In this document: positions 19,849-29,455 of the stretch, piece by piece
How the letters are laid out: each line of letters starts with the position of its first letter
Numbering within the stretch: position 1 is the stretch's first letter
Assembly: GCF_020178975.1 (NCBI RefSeq)
Contig: NZ_JAHXBU010000088.1
Span: 186,001-250,000, forward strand
Length of the DNA: 64,000 nucleotides
Origin: Cesiribacter sp. SM1
GTDB taxonomy: Bacteria > Bacteroidota > Bacteroidia > Cytophagales > Cyclobacteriaceae
Direction of reading: 5' to 3'
The notes under the pieces: model-generated
Told to the model about the DNA's origin: nothing
The model's database searches: none
Seen by the model: only the letters and a program-made list of their open reading frames with translations
Position numbers and translations under genes: made by a program

Positions 19849-21627
19849 TTATTGCCTGCATTTGCTGTTTTCAGAGAGCCTGCTGTAGAGTAAGGGCATC
19901 CTGTCGGTATTACTTAAATACTTTTGCTCACGCTCAATAAAGCTGCAGCTGGCAAGGCTCCTGGTAGAATCATCCTGTTTAATGCCAATATTGGCAAGAT
20001 CCAGCAGTGTGTAAAAGGTATTTTCAGCACCTACCTTTTTATCCTTGTTTTCAATAAGCGCTTTGTGCTTTTGCGGGTAATGCTGTGTAAACTTATGTGA
20101 GGTCCAGATGAATAAAGGAACGTGCAGGGTTTGCGGGGATTCGCTCAGGTGAAAGTCAATTCTGGAAGCATGGGTATCAAATAAATCTTCTCCATGATCT
20201 GACAGAAATTTTACTGCTGAAACAACATCATGTTTTTTGATGGTGTTGATCACACTGTCAATAAAGAAATCAGCATAGAGAATGCTGTTGTCGTAGGAGT
20301 TGATCACTGCCTGCCGGTTTTTCAAACAGGGCTTTCCAATATTTACAGTTTTTCCTGATGGTGTGAAATAATCGAAAGAGGCAGGATACCTTTTAGAGTA
20401 ATCCCAATGATTGCCGATGGTGTGCAGTACTATGAAAAGGTTATCATCAGTTTTTTGTATCAGGGTATCTAAAGCAGGCAGCAGGCGTTCATCATAATAA
20501 TGGTCAATTTCAAAATTTGGTGAAAATGAAGGCGAAAAAATGCTGATATCCGCTGCATTAGCATGCTGGTTAATAGAACCAGACCAGAAGATCTCCTGGT
20601 CTGTCTGATTGCTTAGCCACAGTGTTTTATATCCAGCTTCGCTGAAGGCAGCGAGAATGCTTTTTTCCCTGTACTGTATTTCAATACTGTCTGGTGTTGC
20701 CCGCGTGATCATCATAGGAACAGACATGCGGGTTTGGCTGCTGCCGGAAATTACATTTGAATAGGAAATGAGGTTTTCCTGTGTGGCCAGCCGGGGAGAG
20801 GTAGCACGCCTGTACCCATTGATCTGCCATTTGTCGTAGCGCGATGACTCACCAATGATCAGCACATATACTTTTCGATGAGAAAGACTATCTTTTTCAA
20901 ATGCCTGGAAAGAAAAATCCTCGGCTATTCTCATTTTATTGTTTACCAGGGTGGTATAAGCTTCCAGAGCTCCTCCAAAGACAGAAGCCGGGTAATATTT
21001 AACAGCCAGCAGGTTTTGTATACCTATACTTCCTCTTGCAGCCTTATATAGTTTCTTTTCATAGCCTATCCTGCCAATACAAAATACAGCAGCCATGAGC
21101 GAAATATAAAGGGCAGTGCGAAACGGCAATTTCCTAACAGCTAATCTTTTCACGCAGTACAGGTACAGCAGGGTATATGCCAGCGAAACTGGTATGAAAA
21201 GGCTTAAGTGACCGGAAACAACTTCGGATATTTCCTGCAGGTTTGTCTGCATGATTAGTGCAATCAGCTCAAAACGGGGCCTAAGCTCAAACAGTACGAT
21301 CGAAAATATAAAGAGGGGTGATAGCAGCACAATGGGCAGCAAGAGGTATAAATAGGCTTTTATGTTTCTGAAGAAAAGAAATACTGGTATCAGAAAGAAT
21401 AACCCTGCCAACAGTATTTCTTTGAAAGCGAACAGTGGAACTACGTTTCCCCGTACGAAAAGTGCACTAAAAGCTGCAGGCAAAAGTAGGAGTAGCAGTA
21501 TGCCTAAAAACGGTATACATCTGATTAAATATAGACTGTATCTACTATTTATTAATGTTTTATTGTCTAATGCTCTTGCTTTGTTCTTCTTAAAGTTTGT
21601 TGCGAGTGAGTCCAGCAATTCAGGCAT
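19849..21627 (-). CDS. Phosphoethanolamine transferase-like membrane enzyme (EptA/sulfatase family)
   Basis: A 592-residue protein with five N-terminal membrane spans (about 33-55, 70-85, 92-112, 142-160, 170-186) and a periplasmic alkaline-phosphatase-fold domain. The fold's metal ligands show as Glu260 in IIGESSRYDKW, the catalytic Thr299 in GSSQTRMSVPMM, and FLSDHGEDLFDTH. HTIGNHWDYSKRYP matches the substrate-side motif of EptA/EptC enzymes, which move phosphoethanolamine onto lipid A or other glycans. Exact acceptor unknown. It stands alone. Confidence 0.85.
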   Translation of the reverse strand: MPELLDSLATNFKKNKARALDNKTLINSRYSLYLIRCIPFLGILLLLLLPAAFSALFVRGNVVPLFAFKEILLAGLFFLIPVFLFFRNIKAYLYLLLPIVLLSPLFIFSIVLFELRPRFELIALIMQTNLQEISEVVSGHLSLFIPVSLAYTLLYLYCVKRLAVRKLPFRTALYISLMAAVFCIGRIGYEKKLYKAARGSIGIQNLLAVKYYPASVFGGALEAYTTLVNNKMRIAEDFSFQAFEKDSLSHRKVYVLIIGESSRYDKWQINGYRRATSPRLATQENLISYSNVISGSSQTRMSVPMMITRATPDSIEIQYREKSILAAFSEAGYKTLWLSNQTDQEIFWSGSINQHANAADISIFSPSFSPNFEIDHYYDERLLPALDTLIQKTDDNLFIVLHTIGNHWDYSKRYPASFDYFTPSGKTVNIGKPCLKNRQAVINSYDNSILYADFFIDSVINTIKKHDVVSAVKFLSDHGEDLFDTHASRIDFHLSESPQTLHVPLFIWTSHKFTQHYPQKHKALIENKDKKVGAENTFYTLLDLANIGIKQDDSTRSLASCSFIEREQKYLSNTDRMPLLYSRLSENSKCRQ

Positions 21628-22168
21628 ATCTGAATTAAAAAATTAGGTAATAATGTATAATGAAAAATTATATGGTAGTTTTTTGATGGTGTCAGAAAAG
21701 ACTGATAAACAAGGCCATGTGTCAATAATAATACATAAATGCCGACTTTCAATGAAAATTTTTAATTATTAGTGTAGTAAGTCGGGATTTGGATAAGCAT
21801 GCGGAATTTTGCTGGTATTAGATGTTGCAACATACAATGCGACTTTGTTTTATCATATATTGCTTGACCTGAAATCTACAGGCTTGTTGCCAGTCTTTTA
21901 ATGTATAAAACTGAAACAGTGATTCAGATGCAAAGCAGCCAGGGAAGGCTTAAGCTGACCCTTATACTATTCATAAATCGGAAAGTGGCCATATAGCTGC
22001 TCTAGTAAGGGATTCAGCGATAAGAGCATCCAGAGCTAATGCCTGCTGTATGATGGCGCAACATATTCAATCCGGAATCTCTACCTGTATATCATCACAA
22101 ATAATACCGCATGGTGCGTGGGTGTAGCGACAGTTGGAATAGAAGTATATTAGAATAATGATAGAATT
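21628..22168. other. Long non-coding stretch
   Basis: AT-rich DNA without a supported gene on either strand. No homology to a known element is evident. Confidence 0.5.
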
Positions 22169-22219
22169 AGCCTCCTGTGGTGAGTGGTAATCTTTGTTCC
22201 ACCCTCACTACAGGAGGCT
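22169..22219 (-). terminator. Long inverted repeat downstream of thrC
   Basis: Arms agcctcctgt / acaggaggct pair perfectly, and pairing extends inward (ggtgag...ctcac) around an approximately 11-base loop. On the minus strand it lies about 120 bases past the thrC stop and is followed by AATTCTATCATTATT. Probably the thr operon terminator, although the T-run is weak. Confidence 0.5.
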
Positions 22220-22341
22220 ATTGTTTTACGCTATGGCCAACTTACAATTATGTATGGCTACAGCGCCATATAAGGAAGGATAAATTCACAATGATCTTTG
22301 CGACAACTTTTATTTCAGCATAAGGGTGAAAGCAGCAAATT

Positions 22342-23637
22342 TTACCTATCGATCATGTTTTTGAGCTGCTCATAATCATTCGGCAGGTGAATAATCTGTT
22401 CCTGCTTTGCAATAAAAGCCTGCAGCTGCTGTGGAATCTCTACAGCTTCGCCTAAAGTTTCTTCTACTACCTCCCTGAATTTAGCCGGATGGGCTGTTTC
22501 CAGGAAAACACCTGTTGCTTCTGCCTTACTTTCTCTTAGATATTCTTTTAAGCCCAGGTAGGCAACTGCTCCGTGTGGGTCCAGCAGGTAACCCTGTGCC
22601 TTAACTGATACCATGGCCTTACGGGTTTCCTCATCGCTAAAAGCATAGCCGGAAATTTTTTCGCAGAAGCGCTGGTGGTTATGGTCGAAGAGCTCGCACA
22701 TACGCGCATAGTTACTGGGGTTGCCTACATCCATGGCATTGCTGATGGTTTGTACCGATGGACGTGTTTTGTATACAGAGGTGCGCAGGTATTCCGGCAC
22801 CACATCATTGGCGTTGGTGGTGGCAATAAAATGATGCACAGGCAGCCCCATGGCAGCAGCCAGCAAGCCACCGGTAATATTCCCGAAATTGCCACTTGGC
22901 ACACAAAATACCAGGGGCTTGCCCTTTTCCCTTAGCTGTGCAAAAGCCCAGAAGTAGTAAAACGACTGTGGAATGAGCCTTGCAATATTGATGCTGTTGG
23001 CCGAGGTGAGCAGGTTGTTTTTATTCAGCTCCGCATCTCCCAGTGCCTGCTTAGCCATTTTCTGGCAATCGTCGAAGGTGCCATCAATTTCTATGGCGGT
23101 GATGTTGCCTCCCCAGGTAGTAAGCTGCTTTTGCTGCAATGGACTAACCTTGCCCTTTGGGAAGAGGATATAAACCTTGATGCCTGGAACATTGTAGAAG
23201 CCGGCAGCAACAGCACTGCCTGTATCGCCGGAAGTAGCAACAATCACCTTCAGCTCACGGCTTTCATTTTGGTTGAAATAAGCCATAAGCCGCGACATAA
23301 AGCGAGCACCTACATCTTTGAATGCCATGGTTGGGCCATGGAACAGCTCCAGGCTGTAAATGTCATTTTCCACCCTAACTGCGGGAATGGGGAAGTTAAG
23401 CGTTTCTTCCACAATTTTCTTCAGCACATCGGCAGGTACCTCATCACCTATCAGGGCAGAAGCAACGGCATAACCAATCTCGGGTAGTGTTTTCGTGTGG
23501 ATGGTCTCGAAAAAAGACGCCGGTAGTTGTGGAATGCTTTCCGGCATATAAAGGCCGCCATCGTCGGCCAGGCCCTTCAGAACGGCATAGGGTAAACGTA
23601 CAGTAGCTGCTGATTTATTGGTGCTGTAGTATTGCAT
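22342..23637 (-). CDS. thrC: Threonine synthase
   Basis: PLP enzyme converting O-phosphohomoserine to threonine. The 431-residue protein has the N-terminal STNKSAATVRLPYAVLKGLA block, the PLP lysine in GPTMAFKDVGARFM (Lys107), and ATSGDTGSAVAAGF. Length fits the E. coli-type enzyme. Third gene of the thr operon, 14 bases after thrB. Confidence 0.96.
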   Translation of the reverse strand: MQYYSTNKSAATVRLPYAVLKGLADDGGLYMPESIPQLPASFFETIHTKTLPEIGYAVASALIGDEVPADVLKKIVEETLNFPIPAVRVENDIYSLELFHGPTMAFKDVGARFMSRLMAYFNQNESRELKVIVATSGDTGSAVAAGFYNVPGIKVYILFPKGKVSPLQQKQLTTWGGNITAIEIDGTFDDCQKMAKQALGDAELNKNNLLTSANSINIARLIPQSFYYFWAFAQLREKGKPLVFCVPSGNFGNITGGLLAAAMGLPVHHFIATTNANDVVPEYLRTSVYKTRPSVQTISNAMDVGNPSNYARMCELFDHNHQRFCEKISGYAFSDEETRKAMVSVKAQGYLLDPHGAVAYLGLKEYLRESKAEATGVFLETAHPAKFREVVEETLGEAVEIPQQLQAFIAKQEQIIHLPNDYEQLKNMIDR

Positions 23638-23651
23638 GGTTTAGTTTCGGG

Positions 23652-24599
23652 TTAGTGAGAGGCTGCTGTTAAAGCGGTAACTTTAGGACCATCGGTATTG
23701 ATGGACGATACATAGGTGTTTACACCAATGCCATTGCTGCTTAGCTTATTTTCCAGGGCTTTGGCAACTCTCCTGGCGGTTTCTTCTCCTTTGCAAAGCG
23801 CAAAAACAGATGGCCCGGAGCCTGAAATGCTAAAACCAAGGGCACCATGTGCTATTGCAATTTCACGCATATCATAAAAGTAGGGAATGAGCATGGCCCG
23901 AACCGGTTCAATGATTACATCCTCCATGCTACGCCCGATCAGATCGAGGTTACCGGTGCAAAAACCAGCTACCAGGCCTGCAACATTGCCCCACTGGGTT
24001 ACTGCATCGCTGATGTGAATACGATCTTTAAGGATTCTCCTGGCTTCTTTGGTGGGTATTTCTACATGAGGATACAGCAGGGCGCAGCTCAAGCCTTCAG
24101 GTACCGGTAGCTTTACCACATCCAGCGGGTGGTAGCTACGTATGAGCACCAGGCCACCGAGCAGGGCAGGAGCTACATTATCGGCATGGGCATTGCCACA
24201 GGCCAGGCGCTCACCCTCCATGGCAAAGGGCAACAGTTCTTCACGACTTAGCCTGCCACCCATTAGTTCGTTGATGCCCACCAAGCCTGCAACGGCACTG
24301 GCAGAGCTGGAGCCCAGCCCGCTGCCAAAAGGCATTTTTTTGTATAGCTCTATGCTTACGCCCTGCTCAACACCCAGGTGTTTCAGGTAGTTGATTACCA
24401 CAGCACTTACAGTATTCTGCAGCGGGTTGCGGGGAAGGCGGCCTTCATCGCCCTCTATCACATCAAGGCTAACCTGTTTGCTGTCGTTCAGGTGCATCAC
24501 CACCTCGTCGCCCGGTGTATGTACGGCAAAGCCAAGTACATCGTACCCGCAGCTTACATTTGCTACAGTGGCAGGGGCGAATACTTTTATAGATTTCAT
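23652..24599 (-). CDS. thrB: Homoserine kinase
   Basis: GHMP-family kinase that phosphorylates homoserine. The 315-residue protein opens with KVFAPATVANVSCGYDVLGF and carries the ATP-binding loop PFGSGLGSSSASAVAG at about residues 90-104; FSISGSGPSVFALC is the C-terminal GHMP motif. It is separated from thrA by 170 bases that contain an inverted-repeat element. Confidence 0.96.
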   Translation of the reverse strand: MKSIKVFAPATVANVSCGYDVLGFAVHTPGDEVVMHLNDSKQVSLDVIEGDEGRLPRNPLQNTVSAVVINYLKHLGVEQGVSIELYKKMPFGSGLGSSSASAVAGLVGINELMGGRLSREELLPFAMEGERLACGNAHADNVAPALLGGLVLIRSYHPLDVVKLPVPEGLSCALLYPHVEIPTKEARRILKDRIHISDAVTQWGNVAGLVAGFCTGNLDLIGRSMEDVIIEPVRAMLIPYFYDMREIAIAHGALGFSISGSGPSVFALCKGEETARRVAKALENKLSSNGIGVNTYVSSINTDGPKVTALTAASH

Positions 24600-24607
24600 T
24601 TTTAAAA

Positions 24608-24764
24608 AAAGAAGTTAGAGGTTAGTAATAAGAAGTTAGACTGGCTTTATAGCAGTTAGCAGATAGTTGTAGATATCTTGATGCACATGATAGGGCACCC
24701 ATGATCTTTGTGCTACTAAAGGTGTTTTATCTTTCATCTATCTTCCAGCATCTGACTTCTCATA
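24608..24764. repeat. Inverted-repeat, CT-rich spacer between thrA and thrB
   Basis: On the plus strand it holds two copies of agaagttaga-like sequence (aagaagttagaggttag, then aagaagttagactggcttt) and, about 120 bases away, catctgacttct, which can pair back with one mismatch. A closely similar element lies between metH and metF. In the coding sense it ends in a pyrimidine-rich tract just ahead of thrB. Confidence 0.55.
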
Positions 24765-24769
24765 AAAAA

Positions 24770-27220
24770 CTACTGCGGAGCTACTCTTACAAGGTCAGCC
24801 AGTACGCCTGCGGCAGTTACTTCGGCACCCGCACCAGGACCTTTGATTACCATTGGGTTAAAGCGGTAGCGGTTGGTGGTGAAAGAAACAATGTTGTCGC
24901 TGCCAGAGAGGCCGTAAAACGGATGGCTGGCATCTACCATCATTAGCTCTACTTTTACCACCCCATTCTCCAGGTTTCCTATGTAGCGAAGGACTTTATT
25001 TTCTGCTTCGGCTTTCTGCTTCATTTCTCTGAAGTAGTCTTCAGACTTTTCCAGCTCCTCGTAAAAGGCATCTACAGTAGGTGCTTCCTGGCAGTTTTTG
25101 GGCAGTATGGGCTGAATCTGTACCTCCTGCAGTTCGGTAGGCAGTCCCGTTTCGCGGGCCAGGATCAGCATTTTGCGGGCAAAATCAAGACCGCTAAGAT
25201 CATCGCGCGGGTCTGGTTCAGTAAACCCTTTTTCCTGGGCCTCCCGCACCACATCGGCAAAGCTGCGATCGCCTTTAAACTCATTGAAAATAAAGGAGAT
25301 GGTGCCGGATAGGATAGCTTCTATCCGTAATACTTCATCGCCGCTGATCAGCAGGTCGTGCAGGGTTTTTATGATAGGTAACCCTGCCCCGGCAGTGGTT
25401 TCGTACCAGTAATCCACCCCATATTTGCGTGCCAGTTGCTTATAGCGGTTGTAACTGCTAAAGGAACCGCAATTGCCAATTTTGTTGCAGGTTACCACCG
25501 ATATATTATGCTTGAACAGCTTATCATAGCATTGTGCCACCACGGCACTGGCGGTATTGTCTATAAACACAGAGTTGGGCAGGTTTAGGGCAATGGCATG
25601 CTCAATAAAAGTATCCAGGTTGCTGGCTTGGCCCTGCTCCTGTAGCTCCTGCTGCCAGTGGGTGAGGTTAATACCTTCGCGCTCAATTAGCATTTTTTTG
25701 GTGTTGCTTACACCTGCCAGGTTAATACGCACATGCCGGTGGCCCTCCAGGTGCTCGTGGTGCTCCCTTATTTGCTTAAGCAGGGTGCCGCCAATTTTAC
25801 CGGTGCCACAGGAAAATACATGCAGTGTTTTAACAGGCGAGAGAAAGAGCGCATCATGCACAGAGTTCAATGCTTTCCGCAGGTCCTGCTTTTCAATCAC
25901 GGCAGATATGTTAAGCTCAGAAGAACCCTGGGCAATGGCAGAAATGTTAACCCCGCTGCGGCCAAGGGCACTGAAAAATTTGCCAGCCAGCCCTTTTGCA
26001 TTGCGCATGTTCTCACCAACGGCGGCAATAATGCTAAGCTCATTTTCCACCTCGGGCTTGTTCAGCTGACCTTTTACCAGTTCATATTCAAATTCTGTCT
26101 CTATGGCCTGGTATGCCAGGGGAACATCCTGCGGGCTTATGGCCAGGGTAATGCTGTGCTCGGAGCTGGCCTGTGTGATCAGGATAACATTAACACCAAA
26201 CTGGGCCAGTGAACTGAACAGGCGGCCACTGAAGCCAGTCAGGCCAACCATGCCGCTACCCTGTATGTTCACCAGGCTAATGGCAGGTATAGACGAAATG
26301 CCTTTGATCAGTGAGCCGTTTGATGAGCTTTGAGGGCCTATAAGTGTGCCCGGAAAGCCGGGGTTAAAGGTGTTTTTGATTACAATGGGAATATTGCGGG
26401 CAATTGCCGGCCGCATGGTTGGCGGGTAAATTACCTTGGCCCCAAAGTAGGAGAGCTCTATGGCTTCGTTATAGGAAAGGTTGTGGAGTGAGAAGGCCTT
26501 TCTCACCAGCCGAGGATCGGAGGTCATAAAGCCATCCACGTCTGTCCAGATCTGTATCTCTTCTGCCTCCATGGCGGCGCCTATAATGGCAGCGGTATAG
26601 TCAGAGCCGCCCCGGCCCAGGGTGGTGGTTTCTCCCTTGTCGTTAGAGGCAATAAAACCGGTGATTACCGGAATGGTATTGGCTTGCTGTTTAAAGTAAT
26701 TGCGGATCAGCTGGTAGGTAAGCCCATCATTTACCCGGGCGTTGCCATAATTGCTGTCGGTTTTAATGAACTGGCGAGCATCGGCAAATACTGCCCTGCC
26801 GCAATGCTGATCTACAAAATGGCTGATCATGAGGTTGGAGCAAAGCTCTCCGTAAGCGGCTACCTTATCTTTGATACGGGCAGATACTTCTCCCAGGGCC
26901 CTTACGCCAGCCAGCAGGTCGTCCAGCTCGTTAAACAGCATCTTCAGGGCCAGCAGTGCATTGTTCTGGCGCTTTACTTCCAGAAACGCACGAACAATAT
27001 CGTAATGCCGCTGCTCCACCTCGCGTAATACCCGCAGGTAATCGTTGCCCGAAGCCGCCTCTGTTAACAGCCGCAGGTAGGTATCCGTAACCCCGCTAAT
27101 GGCAGAGCATACAATGGCCACAGACTGGCCCTGCTGCTGTTGATCTTGCACAATGCGCAGAAGCTTGCTTATTGCTTCAACGGAGCCTACAGAAGTACCC
27201 CCAAACTTCAGGATTTTCAT
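24770..27220 (-). CDS. thrA: Bifunctional aspartokinase / homoserine dehydrogenase
   Basis: Catalyses the first and third steps from aspartate to threonine. The 816-residue protein has the kinase N-terminus KFGGTSVGSVEAISKLL, tandem ACT regulatory domains around residues 310-450 (VNIQGSGMVGLTGFSGRLF, LSIIAAVGENMRN), then a dehydrogenase domain with GTGKIGGTLLKQI and ETTAGAGLPIIKTL. Length matches E. coli ThrA. It begins about 25 bases after an intrinsic terminator hairpin that follows a Thr/Ile-rich leader peptide, so its transcription is very probably attenuated by threonine and isoleucine supply. Confidence 0.96.
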   Translation of the reverse strand: MKILKFGGTSVGSVEAISKLLRIVQDQQQQGQSVAIVCSAISGVTDTYLRLLTEAASGNDYLRVLREVEQRHYDIVRAFLEVKRQNNALLALKMLFNELDDLLAGVRALGEVSARIKDKVAAYGELCSNLMISHFVDQHCGRAVFADARQFIKTDSNYGNARVNDGLTYQLIRNYFKQQANTIPVITGFIASNDKGETTTLGRGGSDYTAAIIGAAMEAEEIQIWTDVDGFMTSDPRLVRKAFSLHNLSYNEAIELSYFGAKVIYPPTMRPAIARNIPIVIKNTFNPGFPGTLIGPQSSSNGSLIKGISSIPAISLVNIQGSGMVGLTGFSGRLFSSLAQFGVNVILITQASSEHSITLAISPQDVPLAYQAIETEFEYELVKGQLNKPEVENELSIIAAVGENMRNAKGLAGKFFSALGRSGVNISAIAQGSSELNISAVIEKQDLRKALNSVHDALFLSPVKTLHVFSCGTGKIGGTLLKQIREHHEHLEGHRHVRINLAGVSNTKKMLIEREGINLTHWQQELQEQGQASNLDTFIEHAIALNLPNSVFIDNTASAVVAQCYDKLFKHNISVVTCNKIGNCGSFSSYNRYKQLARKYGVDYWYETTAGAGLPIIKTLHDLLISGDEVLRIEAILSGTISFIFNEFKGDRSFADVVREAQEKGFTEPDPRDDLSGLDFARKMLILARETGLPTELQEVQIQPILPKNCQEAPTVDAFYEELEKSEDYFREMKQKAEAENKVLRYIGNLENGVVKVELMMVDASHPFYGLSGSDNIVSFTTNRYRFNPMVIKGPGAGAEVTAAGVLADLVRVAPQ

Positions 27221-27230
27221 AATGGTAAAG

Positions 27231-27273
27231 TATTAAAACAGAAAAGCCTTCCCTGTTTTTCGAGGAAGGCTTT
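27231..27273 (-). terminator. Attenuator terminator ahead of thrA
   Basis: A perfect 10-bp stem (aaagccttcc / ggaaggcttt) with an 11-base loop; in the minus-strand sense it runs into TCTGTTTT. It lies between the leader peptide stop and thrA. A segment GGAAAGGC inside the leader peptide (27313-27320) is complementary, with one bulged A, to the 5' arm GCCTTCC and can form a competing antiterminator. Confidence 0.8.
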
Positions 27274-27296
27274 CTAAAGTATGTTAAGATTTTTAA

Positions 27297-27401
27297 TTAA
27301 TTCTTAGTACTTGCCTTTCCCCATGCACAGCCTGTTATGCCGGTAATCGTAATGATACCGGTAGCGATAATAATAATGGTATTGAACAGGTTTGAACGCA
27401 T
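27297..27401 (-). CDS. thrL: thr operon leader peptide (Thr/Ile-rich, 34 residues)
   Basis: A 35-codon frame running from ATG (27401-27399) to TAA. It begins MRSNLFNTIIIIATGIITIT and ends GITGCAWGKASTKN. Six threonine codons (ACC, ACC, ACG, ACC, ACA, ACT) and eight isoleucine codons make 14 of 34 residues, concentrated at codons 8-23. This matches the regulatory logic of the E. coli thr leader (Thr plus Ile) without sequence copying. It sits about 25 bases upstream of a terminator hairpin and thrA. A ribosome stalled at the Thr/Ile run would leave the downstream antiterminator segment (codons 28-30) free; a ribosome reaching the stop would cover it. Too short for normal gene calling. Confidence 0.85.
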   Translation of the reverse strand: MRSNLFNTIIIIATGIITITGITGCAWGKASTKN

Positions 27402-27701
27402 AAGTAGTGCGATTGCGGACGCTATATTAAAAAATATATTATTATTATCTGCAGTTTTGGCCGTATTTTATTTTTCTAAAATACTGGAAGGCAATTCTTT
27501 TAAGAAGATTTTTAGTTAAACAAGCCTTGATAATTGCGTTGGTAAAATAGATTTGCGCAGCTCTTTTCCTGTAGATTTTTTAGAAGAATCAGTATTTATT
27601 ACAGCTTATAACGTTTGCAGGCTACGGATTGCTGTGTGGTATTGGATGGAATAGAAATCACTGATATGAAAGATTATACATGGTTTCTGCAGTCTTAATT
27701 T
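27402..27701. other. Upstream region of the thr operon
   Basis: AT-rich region that must hold the thr promoter; no perfect TAnnTTTG match is seen on the minus strand. No gene supported. Confidence 0.4.
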
Positions 27702-28412
27702 TTATCTGCTCTTCATTTCTTTAACCTCTTCCATCGTCAGTACCACATATTCTACGCCCAGCCTTTGTGCGTTTTCTTCCACAGTAAGCTCAAAGCCTGC
27801 TGCCTTGCGCCTTTCATTTACCGTGTCCGGATCCTTAATAGGCCAGATGATTATTTTAGCGTCGTACTCATCAGCATCAGCATCATAAACGGAAAAGCCA
27901 TGAGCCTGGGTGCCATACAGCTGCTCCTTGTTTTTCTGCATCATTGACTTGTCCAGCATTGTAGCGTAAAGGGTGAAGGGCAACTCTTTTTTCTCTGCAG
28001 CTTCTCTGATAGCTGGAAGGTAGCTATCAGCTTCCTTGGTATGCTGCAGCACCTTGTAGGCTACTTCATTGGTAGGGGAGCCTACCAGGCTCCTGCCGGG
28101 GTAACCCCATTGCTGTATGATTTCTTTTACCCGTTTTATGTTGGCAGCATCCAGCTGGTTCTGTTTTTCCCACAGAAACTTAGGCACCGCCTCTTTAGAT
28201 ACACTGAAAGCTTTTGCCAGTGAATCAAGCTTTTTTTGGGGTAGAAATTCCTGTCCTATATAAACCCTGAATTTCTGGTCCAGGGCGTAAATCTCTTCCA
28301 GTTCTTTTTTCAGCTCCAAATTGAGCTTTTGTTGTGCCGGGCTGGTAAGGCCCCAACCCATAAGCACCAGAAGGAGTATAATTTTGTAGGCCAGCTTTTT
28401 GCGGGGCCTCAT
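27702..28412 (-). CDS. DUF6624-type secreted protein
   Basis: The start chosen (MRPRKKLAYKIILLLVLMGW) gives 236 residues with a signal peptide ending near SPAQQ; upstream in-frame ATG codons would add a poorly conserved tail. The body has VKEIIQQWGYPGRSLVG, VAYKVLQHTKEADSYLPAIREAAEK and KEQLYGTQAH, the pattern of DUF6624, widespread in Bacteroidota. Function unknown. A conserved His and the GTQ motif are retained. It is divergent from the MpaB-type gene. Confidence 0.75.
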   Translation of the reverse strand: MRPRKKLAYKIILLLVLMGWGLTSPAQQKLNLELKKELEEIYALDQKFRVYIGQEFLPQKKLDSLAKAFSVSKEAVPKFLWEKQNQLDAANIKRVKEIIQQWGYPGRSLVGSPTNEVAYKVLQHTKEADSYLPAIREAAEKKELPFTLYATMLDKSMMQKNKEQLYGTQAHGFSVYDADADEYDAKIIIWPIKDPDTVNERRKAAGFELTVEENAQRLGVEYVVLTMEEVKEMKSR

Positions 28413-28562
28413 GGTAGTAGTGTACGTGTAGCGGTTAGTAGCCTGAGTCATAGACTGAGAAAAATAGAAGAGGATGTTTCTGTAGATATTTAAATTTTTC
28501 CTCAAAAATATACATTTTAAAAACAAGCTACACAATTTTTCTATGATCTGTATTTAGTGAGT

Positions 28563-29327
28563 ATGGAATTTTTTGTGCGTAAAGGGTCAATTGTTCGTGA
28601 AATCTGGGGGAAAAGTGATACCATCCTGTTCATCTTTGCCGGTGCCGCTGCCGAATTTGCACTGAACAAGGCAGTTGACTGGCTTTATTTTACCGGCCGC
28701 CTTCCAGAAGATCCATTGGGCAGGCTGTTTTCTACCGTGGCCTATGCACGACAGATTGTGTTTGCGCCCAAAGAGGTGGCTGTGAGTGCAATAGACAAGA
28801 TCGCAGCCATTCATGGTGCTGTTGAAAGCAAGCGTGGTGCCAAAATTCCCGATTGGGCTTACCGCGATGTGCTCTTTATGCTCATTGACTATTCCATTCG
28901 CGCATTTGAGCTGGTGGAAAGAAAACTCACAATTACAGAAAGAGAAGATGTATTTGATGTGTTTTACCGGGTTGGCGATCGCATGGGCATCCAGGGGCTG
29001 CCACAGACCTATCAGCAGTGGCTGGTGATGCGACAGGAGCACCTGGAGGCAGACCTTGCCCACAGCCACTATACCGACGATTTGTACAAGCAGTATCAGA
29101 AACACCTGGGCACTTTCCGTTATAGAATTCTACGGGAGGCGCAGCTGCTGGTGGTACCGGCAATAGTTAGCCGTTTGCTGGGCATGGGCAGGGTGTCTGT
29201 GCTCGCACCTGTGGTACCTGTTTATAAAGTAAGCAGGCTGGTTAAACTCGATTGGCTTATCAAAAGCCTGCTGCTGCCGTCTGACTATAAGGAAGAAATC
29301 AGTAGCCTGGACCAAAGGCCTTCATAG
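28563..29327 (+). CDS. MpaB/rubber oxygenase-family (DUF2236) protein
   Basis: A 254-residue protein; an ATG at 28563 is preferred over an in-frame GTG two codons earlier. It has VREIWGKSDTILFIFAGAAAEFAL, DPLGRLFSTVAYARQIVF and IAAIHGAVESKRG, corresponding to the conserved blocks of the DUF2236 family, which includes haem-containing oxygenases such as latex-clearing protein. The His in IAAIH is a candidate ligand. No signal peptide is obvious. Its substrate is unknown. Confidence 0.7.
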   Translation: MEFFVRKGSIVREIWGKSDTILFIFAGAAAEFALNKAVDWLYFTGRLPEDPLGRLFSTVAYARQIVFAPKEVAVSAIDKIAAIHGAVESKRGAKIPDWAYRDVLFMLIDYSIRAFELVERKLTITEREDVFDVFYRVGDRMGIQGLPQTYQQWLVMRQEHLEADLAHSHYTDDLYKQYQKHLGTFRYRILREAQLLVVPAIVSRLLGMGRVSVLAPVVPVYKVSRLVKLDWLIKSLLLPSDYKEEISSLDQRPS

Positions 29328-29455
29328 GTCTTTGATGCCGGCAATCATCAGCAAAAGTCATATATTTTCTTTACGCTGCAGTCTTGCATAATCAAGTTGG
29401 CTTAGGCATCAACAATTTATCTGCATAACCTTTTTTAGTACAGCTATTTTCCGGC

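Noticed and set aside
27337-27519. Plus-strand ORF of 60 residues ahead of the thr operon
   Set aside because: It is the mirror of the Thr/Ile leader on the other strand; hydrophobicity comes from the reversed ATT/ATC codons.
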